From the NCBI GenBank assembly GCA_045534635.1, contig JAZSKB010000045.1, positions 1 to 59,794 on the forward strand: DNA of 59,794 nucleotides, in the 5' to 3' direction. How positions within the stretch are numbered: position 1 is the first letter of the stretch; the number at the start of each line of letters is the position of its first letter. The DNA is from UBA1205 sp045534635 (GTDB taxonomy: Bacteria; Bacteroidota; Bacteroidia; Bacteroidales; WCHB1-69). Shown here piece after piece: positions 17,039-25,003 of the stretch. Both the position numbers and the translations under genes were made by a program. The notes below the pieces were generated by a model. That model worked only from the letters and a program-made list of their open reading frames with translations. It searched no databases and was not told the origin of the DNA.

Positions 17039-17079
17039 TAAAAAAAAATGATATAAAACAAAAAGATATTGTAAATATT

Positions 17080-18357
17080 TTAAGAAGATATTATTTCGTA
17101 ATCGTCGCTATCACAAATGCTAACAATTTTGTAAACTTTATCATTTTTTCTTACAATATTAGGTGTTTTGATAGAACAAAAACAACCTTTTTTTGCTATT
17201 TTTGTAGAAGTAAGGTCAACACGAATTTCTTGAATATTTGTTTCACAAACGCCAGTAGTTGGTCCAATGATTAACAATTCATCGTTTAATTCGATAAATC
17301 CTGCTTCTAATTTTATTTCAGCAACATTTAATTTTGAGAAAAAGTTGGTAATTTTACCAATGTAAATTTTAGTTTTTTTTGCTTGAGAACCATATCTTTG
17401 TGTCCATTCTCCAAGTTTTCTACCTAAATAATAACCGTCCCAAAATCCTCGATTGTAAACACAAGATAATTTTTGTAGCCAAATATTTACTTTTTCTTCA
17501 CCAAAACTTCCATCTAAAACGGCATTAGAGGCATCTTTATAACAAGAAGTTACTGTTTTTACGTATTCAGGAGAACGACCACGACCTTCGATTTTCAAAA
17601 CAGTAACACCTGCTTTTATTATTTTATCTAAAAAGCCAATGGTACATAAGTCTTTGGGTGACATAATATATTTTTCATCTACAATAGCATCAACTTCATT
17701 GTCAACATCATAAACGTGATATGCTCTTCTGCAAGGTTGTAAACAAGCACCTCTATTGGCGGAAGCATTGAAATTGTGTAAACTTAAATAACATTTTCCA
17801 GAAACAGCCATACACAATGCTCCGTGAACAAAAACTTCTATTCTTACTAAATTACCAGAAGGACCACAAATATTTTCTTCTTTTATTTGTTGAATAATAT
17901 TTGCAACTTGTTTCAATGAAAGTTCGCGAGCCGTTACCATAACATCGGCATATTGAGCAAAAAAACGAACGGCTTCGATATTGGTAATATTACATTGTGT
18001 AGAAATGTGAACTTCTACATTTTGAGATTTTGCATATTGAATAACAGACATATCTGAAGCAATAACAGCCGTTATTTTGTTTGTTTTTGCTGCATCAATC
18101 AATGATTTCATTTCAGAAAGTTCGTTATCGTAAATTATAGTATTGACTGTCAAATATGTTTTGATATTATGTTGTTGACAAATTTCTGAAATTTGTTTCA
18201 TATCATCTAATGAAAAATTGATAGATGAACGAGAACGCATATTTAAATTGCCAATACCGAAGTAAACAGCATCAGCACCAGATTGAATAGCGGCACTCAA
18301 TGCTTCAAATGACCCAACAGGAGCCATTATTTCTATTTTTTGTTTATCTTTTGTCAT
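17080..18357 (-). CDS. U32 family protein, TrhP/YegQ-like
   Basis: A 425-residue protein. The U32 TIM-barrel start is EIMAPVGSFEALSAAI (residues 9-24). The signature block with clustered cysteines follows (VHGALCMAVSGKCYLS, ANRGACLQPCRR, residues ~175-215), and KIEGRGRSPEYV comes later. These cysteines usually hold an iron-sulfur cluster. The length and C-terminal beta-barrel fit the TrhP group, which helps make 5-hydroxyuridine at tRNA position 34; the old label is peptidase. A second, longer U32 protein lies at 48619-50439. It is monocistronic, with a -7 box ending just before the ATG. Confidence 0.87.
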   Translation of the reverse strand: MTKDKQKIEIMAPVGSFEALSAAIQSGADAVYFGIGNLNMRSRSSINFSLDDMKQISEICQQHNIKTYLTVNTIIYDNELSEMKSLIDAAKTNKITAVIASDMSVIQYAKSQNVEVHISTQCNITNIEAVRFFAQYADVMVTARELSLKQVANIIQQIKEENICGPSGNLVRIEVFVHGALCMAVSGKCYLSLHNFNASANRGACLQPCRRAYHVYDVDNEVDAIVDEKYIMSPKDLCTIGFLDKIIKAGVTVLKIEGRGRSPEYVKTVTSCYKDASNAVLDGSFGEEKVNIWLQKLSCVYNRGFWDGYYLGRKLGEWTQRYGSQAKKTKIYIGKITNFFSKLNVAEIKLEAGFIELNDELLIIGPTTGVCETNIQEIRVDLTSTKIAKKGCFCSIKTPNIVRKNDKVYKIVSICDSDDYEIISS

Positions 18358-18361
18358 TTTG

Positions 18362-18369
18362 CAAAAGTA
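18362..18369 (-). promoter_or_regulatory. -7 promoter element for the TrhP-like gene
   Basis: On the minus strand TACTTTTG, followed by C, ends four bases before the ATG, so the transcript would be leaderless or nearly so if this box is used. Confidence 0.45.
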
Positions 18370-18641
18370 ATAAAAATCTTTTAATTTTGAAAAATTATAC
18401 CAAGATATTCTTTTTATTGGTATGTTTTTTAGAAAAAGAATATAAATATCTGTTTATAAACACTTTAAAAAACATTCGTTTTAAGCACATTTCTCAAGAT
18501 TTTCGATGAATAGTTCCATAAGAGCAAAAAGTGTCTTAAAATGGCTAAAAATGGCAAATATTTGAATCTTATTTTTTATAAAAAATTGAAATAAAACAAT
18601 AAAAATAGTTTAAAATGCTGATTATAAATAATTTATAATAA

Positions 18642-18657
18642 TGTTTCACGTGAAACA
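18642..18657. other. parS-type ParB binding site 1
   Basis: TGTTTCACGTGAAACA is a perfect 16 bp palindrome and an exact match to the widely conserved bacterial parS consensus (TGTTnCACGTGAAACA, as in Bacillus subtilis). It lies directly after the mnmG stop codon. The rest of the 18370-18641 gap is AT-rich DNA with no gene. Confidence 0.9.
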
Positions 18658-20529
18658 TTATCTTTTAAGTAAAACAAGAAGAACAGAAATATCTGAAGGA
18701 GAAACGCCAGAGATACGAGAGGCTTGTCCAATTGTAAGAGGTTTTATTTTAGATAATTTTTGTCTTGCTTCAGAAGAGAGAGATTGTAAAGAATAATAAT
18801 CAATATTGTCAGGGATTTTTATTTCTTCTAAATCATGCATTTTTTGAGCCATTATTCTTTCTTTTTCTATGTAATTTTCATATTTTATTACAATTTCTGC
18901 TTGTTCTATTAGTTCAAAAGAAAAGTTTTTTTCTTGTAAATAATTGGCAAAATCTGGCAAAATTTTTATTATATTTTGTATGCTAATTTGTGGTCGTAAT
19001 AATAATTGAGAAAGTTTGACTTTTTGTGTTATGGTAGATAATTGTTCTGTTTCCAAAAAATAATTAATTTGTGTAGGTTCAACATTATAATTGCGAATAA
19101 AAAGAATTAATTCCTCTAATTGTTCCTTTTTTGAAAGCAAATTTTTATAAATATTTTCATTAATAGTTCCTAATTCAAAAGCAAGAGGAGTTAAACGAAA
19201 ATCTGCATTGTCTTGTCTCAATAAAATACGGTATTCTGCACGAGAGGTAAACATTCTATAAGGTTCATCTACTCCTTTGGTAATTAAATCATCAATAAGA
19301 ACGCCAATATATGCTTGGTCGCGATGAAGAATAAAAGGAGATTTATTTTGTAATTTTAGAGCAGCATTTATTCCAGCAATCAATCCTTGTGCTGCTGCTT
19401 CTTCATAACCTGTTGTTCCGTTAATTTGTCCTGCAAAATAAAGATTGTTGACAATTTTTGTTTCAAGGGTTGCATAAAGTTGTGTTGGGTCGAAATAATC
19501 GTATTCTATAGCATATCCCGGTTTTAAAATACGTGCATATTCAAGACCTTCTATTTTATGTAAAGCCTTTAATTGTATATCTTCAGGCAATGAAGAAGAA
19601 AATCCATTAAGATAATAAGAATTACCAAATTCGGTTTCTGGTTCTAAAAATAATTGATGTCTTGTTTTATCGGAAAAACGTTCAATTTTGTCTTCTATAG
19701 AAGGACAGTATCGAGGTCCAACACCTGAAATTCTACCTTGAAAAAGAGGAGAAAATTCAAATCCACTACGAAGAATATCGTGAACTTCTGTTGATGTATA
19801 ACATATCCAACAAGGTAGTTTATTAATAATGTTTTTGTTCGTTGTATCAAATGAAAATCCTGTTGGGTTTTTGTCGCCGTCTTGTCTTTCCATTTTAGAA
19901 AAATCAATAGTGCGTTTGTCTATTCTTACAGGAGTTCCTGTTTTTAGTCGATAGCTGTTAAAACCAAATTGAACAAGTTTTTCAGTTAAAGAAAAACTTG
20001 CGGACTCTCCTATTCTTCCTCCTGAAAAATTAATTAATCCGATATGTATTTTACCATTTAAAAAAGTACCATTAGTTAAAATAAGAGCGTTTGTAAAAAA
20101 TGTAATTCCTAATTTTGTTGTAACAGATTTAATTTTATTGTTTTCAATAGTTATATCAACAACGGTATCTTCACGTAAATACAAGTTTGGAGTTTGTTCC
20201 AATTGTTGTTTCCAGTTGATAGAAAACATTGTTTTATCGCATTGAGCTCGTGGACTCCACATTGCAGGACCTTTTGAGCGATTGAGCATTCTAAATTGTA
20301 ATGTAGATTGGTCGGTAATTTTTCCTGTCCAGCCACCAAGAGCGTCAATTTCTCGAACTATTTGTCCTTTGGCTACTCCTCCTATTGCTGGATTGCAAGA
20401 CATTTGAGCGATATTATCTAAATTCATTGTTATTAACAATGTATTACAACCTAAACGTGCTGAAACCATAGCCGCTTCACAACCTGCATGTCCTGCTCCT
20501 ACAACAATTACATCAAATTTATTTATCAT
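18658..20529 (-). CDS. mnmG: tRNA uridine-5-carboxymethylaminomethyl(34) synthesis enzyme MnmG
   Basis: A 623-residue FAD enzyme (GidA) that works with MnmE to modify the wobble uridine of several tRNAs. The FAD-binding GAGHAGCEAA is at residues 11-20, CNPAIGGVAKG at about 46, and GPRYCPSIEDK near 273; the C-terminal helical domain is present, so it is complete. It is the last gene after the RsbW-like and ybeY genes, 53 bases from ybeY. A parS palindrome lies just before the start and another right after the stop. mnmG is often near the replication origin, which agrees with the parS sites. Confidence 0.98.
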   Translation of the reverse strand: MINKFDVIVVGAGHAGCEAAMVSARLGCNTLLITMNLDNIAQMSCNPAIGGVAKGQIVREIDALGGWTGKITDQSTLQFRMLNRSKGPAMWSPRAQCDKTMFSINWKQQLEQTPNLYLREDTVVDITIENNKIKSVTTKLGITFFTNALILTNGTFLNGKIHIGLINFSGGRIGESASFSLTEKLVQFGFNSYRLKTGTPVRIDKRTIDFSKMERQDGDKNPTGFSFDTTNKNIINKLPCWICYTSTEVHDILRSGFEFSPLFQGRISGVGPRYCPSIEDKIERFSDKTRHQLFLEPETEFGNSYYLNGFSSSLPEDIQLKALHKIEGLEYARILKPGYAIEYDYFDPTQLYATLETKIVNNLYFAGQINGTTGYEEAAAQGLIAGINAALKLQNKSPFILHRDQAYIGVLIDDLITKGVDEPYRMFTSRAEYRILLRQDNADFRLTPLAFELGTINENIYKNLLSKKEQLEELILFIRNYNVEPTQINYFLETEQLSTITQKVKLSQLLLRPQISIQNIIKILPDFANYLQEKNFSFELIEQAEIVIKYENYIEKERIMAQKMHDLEEIKIPDNIDYYSLQSLSSEARQKLSKIKPLTIGQASRISGVSPSDISVLLVLLKR

Positions 20530-20538
20530 ATCTTATAT

Positions 20539-20554
20539 TGTTTCACGTGAAACA
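20539..20554. other. parS-type ParB binding site 2
   Basis: A second exact copy of TGTTTCACGTGAAACA, nine bases upstream of the mnmG start codon and 1.9 kb from the first site. Two identical 16-mers of this sequence flanking one gene are not expected by chance. Confidence 0.9.
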
Positions 20555-20582
20555 AAATTATAAATAATTGTATTTTAATAAT

Positions 20583-21002
20583 TTATATGTATTTTTTTAA
20601 ATAATAATCTTCTTTTTTTCTCATTGTTTTTTCTTCTGATGGTTTTTTATCTTTATAACCACATAAATGTAATGCTCCATGAATTATTATTCGGAGTGTT
20701 TCTTGAAAAAATAATTGATGATAAAGTTTACTATTTTCTTTAACACGCTCTATTGAAATGTAAATATCACCAGAAATGATGTTTTTTTCACAATAATCGA
20801 ATGTGATAACATCTGTTAAATAGTCTGCTTTTAAATATTCTTTATTGATATTTAGTAAATAATCATCAGAACAAAAAATATAGTTTATTTCTCCAATATT
20901 TTTTCCTTCTTCTTCTGCAAGAAGTTTTAAAAGTTGTCTTATTTTTGTTTTGTGTTGTAATCTGTAAGATATATTTTCGGTAAAAAAATTAATATTACTC
21001 AT
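20583..21002 (-). CDS. ybeY: Endoribonuclease YbeY (16S rRNA maturation)
   Basis: A 139-residue metalloprotein of the UPF0054/YbeY family, needed for 16S rRNA 3' end processing and ribosome quality control. The zinc motif reads HGALHLCGYKD near residues 107-117. The first two histidines are kept, while the third ligand position, usually His, is Lys-Asp here, a variant I believe is common in Bacteroidota. It starts one base after the upstream gene stops, so the two are translationally coupled. mnmG follows. Confidence 0.92.
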   Translation of the reverse strand: MSNINFFTENISYRLQHKTKIRQLLKLLAEEEGKNIGEINYIFCSDDYLLNINKEYLKADYLTDVITFDYCEKNIISGDIYISIERVKENSKLYHQLFFQETLRIIIHGALHLCGYKDKKPSEEKTMRKKEDYYLKKYI

Positions 21003-21003
21003 T

Positions 21004-21474
21004 TTAAATTAAGTGTTTTTGTTTGATTTCTTGGTTTTGAATTTGGTTTAAAATATTGATTCTTTTTTGATTATCAACAATAGAAAAAGGAACATCTATC
21101 ACAAAAGATATTTTTGAACCATTGTCATCGAATTGAATATTGGTTGCCAATTTTTCTATGAGTAATAGTCCGTTACCTTTTCTTTCTAAAATAGATTGTT
21201 GCAATATTTTTTCAAAGTCAAAACCTTGTCCTTCATCTGCAATTGAAAAATGCATTTTTGCATTATTAATTTGCATAGCAATAGTAACTTTTTTCGATTT
21301 ATCACAACAATTTCCGTGAACGATAGCATTTTTGGTTCCTTCTATCAAAGGTACACTTATTAATGCTCTATATTGTTCTTCAATATTACATTTTTGAAGT
21401 AAATGGTCTATAAATTCTTCTACTTCAGTAATATTTTCAATATTTGAATCTAAACAAAGTTGACTGTAAAACAT
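21004..21474 (-). CDS. RsbW-like serine kinase/anti-sigma ATPase domain protein
   Basis: A 156-residue single-domain GHKL ATPase. The N-box is EGTKNAIVHGN (residues 45-55), the G1 box DEGQGFD and the G2 box GNGLLLI. In other bacteria such proteins hold sigma or partner-switching factors by phosphorylating an antagonist. No STAS-domain antagonist, phosphatase or sigma factor gene is nearby, so the target is unknown. It is the first gene of the run leading to ybeY and mnmG, with a good -7 box 31 bases upstream. Confidence 0.85.
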   Translation of the reverse strand: MFYSQLCLDSNIENITEVEEFIDHLLQKCNIEEQYRALISVPLIEGTKNAIVHGNCCDKSKKVTIAMQINNAKMHFSIADEGQGFDFEKILQQSILERKGNGLLLIEKLATNIQFDDNGSKISFVIDVPFSIVDNQKRINILNQIQNQEIKQKHLI

Positions 21475-21504
21475 ATCTTCTTTTTTATTTAAAATTACAA
21501 CTTA

Positions 21505-21512
21505 CAAAGATA
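21505..21512 (-). promoter_or_regulatory. -7 promoter element for the RsbW-like-ybeY-mnmG run
   Basis: On the minus strand TATCTTTG within GTGTTATCTTTGTAAG matches TAnnTTTG and leaves a leader of about 27 bases. Confidence 0.65.
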
Positions 21513-21619
21513 ACACAAAATTTTTAAAATTACATATTATTATTAATATAGATTCAATAAACAGAATTATAAAAAAACAGAAAGAATATTGAAAAAGATT
21601 TGTATGATTTTTTTTCTTC

Positions 21620-21630
21620 CTGTATAACAG
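21620..21630. promoter_or_regulatory. Candidate operator upstream of the copy C promoter
   Basis: CTGTATAACAG has perfect inverted arms CTGT/ACAG. The same arms with a different centre (CTGTTTAACAG) occur at the same place in copy D (59633-59643). It lies about 35 bases upstream of the -33 element, a position usual for an activator. Confidence 0.4.
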
Positions 21631-21665
21631 CATTTTAATAGAAAAAGTAAAAAAAGTTGCATTTT

Positions 21666-21696
21666 TTTGTTTGTACTAAAAATTTTTGTATTTTTG
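21666..21696 (+). promoter_or_regulatory. Complete -33/-7 promoter in repeat copy C
   Basis: TTTG at 21666-21669, a 19-base spacer, then TATTTTTG at 21689-21696, a full match to the Bacteroidota promoter pattern TTTG-N19-TAnnTTTG. The same layout and spacer recur in copy D. Confidence 0.8.
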
Positions 21697-21730
21697 CAAA
21701 AGATAATAAAACTTGTAAAATATATAGAAG

Positions 21731-22165
21731 ATGTTAATAATATCAGGAATAATAGGAATAGTTGCAATAATATTAATTTCCTTTTTTGCAAAAAAACTTA
21801 GTAATAAAAGAATAATACGTAATATATTAGGTGTTGTTTTATCAATGTTGTTAATGTTTGCACCGTGTTTTATAAAATGCAGTGAAAATGTTGGCTTTCA
21901 TATTATGATAGGAGCAATATCAGCGATTTTATTTACAGCAGTATTGACATTGATAGAAATTATTAAACAACCAAGTTTTTCAAACATTTTAATACTTGTA
22001 GTGTTATTTTTTTTAATAGGTTATGCAATTTTAGAAAAACAATATTTTGGAGCAAGTGCTTTAGAAGCCACTCATGTTGGAATTTTAATGCCAATGGGTG
22101 TAGTAATAATTTCAAGTATGATTTTTCCAATACAGAAAGATAAAGAAAAAAAAATTAGTTTATAA
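21731..22165 (+). CDS. Small polytopic membrane protein, unknown
   Basis: A 144-residue protein that is mostly hydrophobic, with about four membrane segments (roughly residues 3-20, 31-47, 54-74 and 83-101, perhaps a fifth near 118-133) and a lysine-rich tail. I recognise no family. It is driven by the promoter in repeat copy C, the best-formed promoter in the window. The start ATG gives a leader of about 25-30 bases. The next gene on this strand starts 62 bases later, so they may share a message. Confidence 0.7.
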   Translation: MLIISGIIGIVAIILISFFAKKLSNKRIIRNILGVVLSMLLMFAPCFIKCSENVGFHIMIGAISAILFTAVLTLIEIIKQPSFSNILILVVLFFLIGYAILEKQYFGASALEATHVGILMPMGVVIISSMIFPIQKDKEKKISL

Positions 22166-22227
22166 ACTAAAGATTATCAGCAGATTATCAATGTGAAAAG
22201 TTGGTGTCTGTTTTAATGGTATTCAAT

Positions 22228-23556
22228 ATGAAAAGGAAAAAATTTTTAAAAGTAGTAGGGCTAATAGTTATTGTTTCAATTTGTTTTGCTTCATGTAATC
22301 TTATAAAGATGGTTCATTTTGCTAAGGTTTTAAAAAAGAATCAAGTTACATTTAACTATCGAACAAAAATGAAATTTATATATAAAAACGGAATCTATCT
22401 TCCGATGAAAATTGGAAATGAATATGATACAGTATTGTTATCAGTAAATTCTTCAAATGTTTTAAATAAAAATACAGATACCTCGTTATTGTGGAAAAAA
22501 ACACATACTATTGTTAAACGATATAGAATGAGAATTCCTTTGTCTGAAGAGTTTGTTTGTAATTCTACTTCTTGTGAAATACCAAGCAAAAAAACAAAAC
22601 AAAAAGGAGAAGTGGCTATTTATTTCCAACCTTGTGATTTAGAATTGCCAATTTGTAAACACGAATCAACGGCTGCTTTAATAATGTATGAAAATTTTGG
22701 AAGTGGTTGGAAAAGAAATAGTTGTAAAAATGCTAATCGTTGGGAAATAGATATTTCAGGATTGTTATCCGATAGTGATTTTTCTAAAGAAACGATAGCC
22801 ATTAATTTTTCAGATAGTACAATAATGCTTATAGATTCTTTGAAACAAGAAGATACAATAGGCTACAAATCCTTTAATTGTACATTTTTGGGAATAGGAG
22901 CGGCAAATAATTGTACAAATATTCCACGTATGAGAATGACATTAAATGGTAAAGAACAATATATATGTTTGAATATCAATTCACAATACTTTTTTACGTT
23001 TCCAAAAATCACTTATACCCCATCATCTAAAGATATTGTTTTTGATAAAGTAACAGATGGTGAAATTTATGGATTATTAAACGATACATGTTTTATAAAA
23101 GAATATCAATTTATAGATATAAATGGCTTAGTAAGTGAATTTTTTCCAGTAAAATACGAAACAGGAGTACATTATTTTGAAGTTGGTTTGCTATTTATCT
23201 CCCATTTTGATTGGATAATAGATGAAAAAAATAACCAAATATATTGTAAACAAATCAAAAGTTTTACAACAAAAGAGTTGAATATCAACCCATATAAAAC
23301 AGAAATTGTTAATAATGAATTACGAATTATTCAAAAAGCCCTAAATTCGCAATATTCGATTTATAGTATTATCAAATCAGTAAATGGCGAAGCAATAACG
23401 GCAGAAAATATCTGTGATTATAAAGAAAAACTAAATAACACAGCAGATTGGAGTAAATTGGAATTAGAAGTAGAACTTCCCCAAGAGAAAGAAGAAACTT
23501 CAACCTCAGAAGAACCCCAAAACACAAAAAAATCTAAAAAAGAAAAGAAAAAATAA
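22228..23556 (+). CDS. Lipoprotein resembling a degenerate retropepsin with PDZ-like end
   Basis: A 442-residue protein with lipoprotein signal (lipobox FASC, Cys22) from the ATG at 22228; upstream TTG, GTG and ATG codons in frame would extend it but spoil the signal peptide. The layout resembles Bacteroidota aspartyl-protease-like proteins: a strand with YDTVLLSVNSS where an active protease would have DTG, a late GLLFISHFDWIID segment, and a C-terminal region with VNGEAI like a PDZ domain. No intact DTG/DSG motif is visible, so it is probably not catalytic. The end is very rich in Lys and Glu. The family call is tentative. A strong terminator follows. Confidence 0.55.
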   Translation: MKRKKFLKVVGLIVIVSICFASCNLIKMVHFAKVLKKNQVTFNYRTKMKFIYKNGIYLPMKIGNEYDTVLLSVNSSNVLNKNTDTSLLWKKTHTIVKRYRMRIPLSEEFVCNSTSCEIPSKKTKQKGEVAIYFQPCDLELPICKHESTAALIMYENFGSGWKRNSCKNANRWEIDISGLLSDSDFSKETIAINFSDSTIMLIDSLKQEDTIGYKSFNCTFLGIGAANNCTNIPRMRMTLNGKEQYICLNINSQYFFTFPKITYTPSSKDIVFDKVTDGEIYGLLNDTCFIKEYQFIDINGLVSEFFPVKYETGVHYFEVGLLFISHFDWIIDEKNNQIYCKQIKSFTTKELNINPYKTEIVNNELRIIQKALNSQYSIYSIIKSVNGEAITAENICDYKEKLNNTADWSKLELEVELPQEKEETSTSEEPQNTKKSKKEKKK

Positions 23557-23572
23557 AAGAAATCCACAAGGA

Positions 23573-23601
23573 AAAGGAGAATATCTCCTTTCTTTTGTTT
23601 T
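23573..23601 (+). terminator. Intrinsic terminator after the lipoprotein gene
   Basis: AAAGGAGA (23573-23580) and TCTCCTTT (23584-23591) form a perfect 8 bp stem with a 3-base loop, followed by a T-rich run. It separates this unit from the phosphofructokinase gene. Confidence 0.85.
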
Positions 23602-23671
23602 AAATAGATTTACAATACAAAGAAAAAAATTAATTTAAACAAAATAAATTCAATAGTATATAAAAAAGTGT

Positions 23672-23679
23672 TATCTTTG
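23672..23679 (+). promoter_or_regulatory. -7 promoter element for phosphofructokinase
   Basis: TATCTTTG in AAAAAAGTGTTATCTTTGCA matches TAnnTTTG and gives a leader of about 22 bases. Confidence 0.7.
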
Positions 23680-23705
23680 CATTTTGAAATAAAAAGAAAA
23701 AAGAT

Positions 23706-24938
23706 ATGCAAGAACAAAAAATATTTAAAGGCAAGACCTTAGCAATTCTTTCAGGAGGAGGAGATACTCCTGCGATAAATTCAAGTATAGAGAATATTAG
23801 AAATAGAGCCTTAATTTTAGGTTTTAAAGTCTATGGAATTTTGCAAGGTTGGAAAGGTCTTTTAGGTGAAGGCAATATTGTAGATTTGACCAATCAACCA
23901 TACAATGGAATATATGGAGGAACAGCATTGCGTTCAAGTCGAACCAATCCATTTCCATCGAAAAAAAATCCAGAAGATAGAGTTCCTCAAATTATTGCAA
24001 ATTTAAAAAAATATAAAATAGATGTTCTTGTAACCATAGGTGGCGACGATACCAATGGAGCAGCAAAAAGATTATACGAAAGAGAAGGTATTCCAGTAAT
24101 AGGCTTTCCAAAAACAATAGATAATGATTTGCGAACAAAAACAATGCATTATTATCAAGGAAAAGCAACAGAAGCCGTTCTTTGTCCGGGGTTTCCTTCA
24201 GCGGCAACACGTGTAAGTGAAATGACTCGTCATCTTCGTTCTACCAATGAATCTCATGAGAGAATTATGGTTGTAGAAGTAATGGGAAGAGATGCTGGCT
24301 GGTTGACAGGAAGTGCAATTTTTGGCGGTGCCGAAATGGCATTAGTTCCAGAATATGAAATGACAGCAGAAAGAAAAGAACGTTTCTTTGAGGTAATAAA
24401 AAAACGTTATCAAGAAAAGAAAAACCTTATTATTGCTGTTTCCGAAGGTGTTCGTTGGTGGGACGATAATACCAAACAATTGAGTATGGTATATGCAAGT
24501 TCTGAAACAGATGAATATGGACACCCTCGTTTTGGAGGAGTAAGTGGTGTTATTGCTTCCGAAATTTCTAATAAATTAGGAATTTCTGCTCGTTCACAAG
24601 TGACAGGTTATTATCCTCGTTCTGGTTTTTGCTGTGAATACGATAGATTACTTACTTCTACTCTTGCAGACAAAGTTTTAGATTTGTTGATAAGAGAAGA
24701 TTATGGTAAAATGCCTGTTATGAGTAAAATTGTTCCAAGAGAAGAATTGGAAGAATACAACACAGAAACTATCGATATGGGAAGTATTGGTAATCGTCCT
24801 TTACAAAGTGATTACTATAACATGGACGAATTTACATTTACAGATAGTTATATAGATTTCCTTAAAAATATTTTAGGAAACCCATATTTACCCGAATTTG
24901 GATACAAATTTGCAAAAGTAAATCCAGATTTATTGTAA
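23706..24938 (+). CDS. 6-phosphofructokinase, pyrophosphate-type active site
   Basis: A 410-residue glycolytic kinase family enzyme that phosphorylates fructose 6-phosphate. The substrate loop is GGGDTPAIN (residues 17-25) and the catalytic segment is TIDND (137-141). Two positions decide the phosphate donor: GGDD at 112-115 in place of GGDG, and PKTIDND in place of PGTIDND. Asp and Lys there are the known marks of pyrophosphate-dependent enzymes, so despite the usual ATP-dependent label I expect pyrophosphate use and a reversible reaction. It is monocistronic, with its own promoter and a terminator just upstream. Confidence 0.93.
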   Translation: MQEQKIFKGKTLAILSGGGDTPAINSSIENIRNRALILGFKVYGILQGWKGLLGEGNIVDLTNQPYNGIYGGTALRSSRTNPFPSKKNPEDRVPQIIANLKKYKIDVLVTIGGDDTNGAAKRLYEREGIPVIGFPKTIDNDLRTKTMHYYQGKATEAVLCPGFPSAATRVSEMTRHLRSTNESHERIMVVEVMGRDAGWLTGSAIFGGAEMALVPEYEMTAERKERFFEVIKKRYQEKKNLIIAVSEGVRWWDDNTKQLSMVYASSETDEYGHPRFGGVSGVIASEISNKLGISARSQVTGYYPRSGFCCEYDRLLTSTLADKVLDLLIREDYGKMPVMSKIVPREELEEYNTETIDMGSIGNRPLQSDYYNMDEFTFTDSYIDFLKNILGNPYLPEFGYKFAKVNPDLL

Positions 24939-25003
24939 TTAGGCAACAAAAAATATTAGTTTGGCATCATATTTGTATAGATAAAAAAGTAGAATAAATA
25001 GAG

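Larger units (their letters stand above)
21612..21701 (+). repeat. Promoter-bearing dispersed repeat, family 2, copy C
   Basis: About 90 bases that match 59624-59715 almost base for base with one single-base length difference. Shared blocks: TTCTTCCTGT-AACAG, TTTTAATA, GTAAAAAAAGTT, CATTTTTTTGTTTGTA and TTGTATTTTTGCAAAA. It ends 29 bases before the start codon of a small membrane protein. Confidence 0.8.

Noticed and set aside
21567..21791. A 74-codon minus-strand frame between the RsbW-like and small membrane protein genes
   Set aside because: It lies across repeat copy C and its promoter, and its Leu/Phe-rich product only mirrors A-rich DNA.
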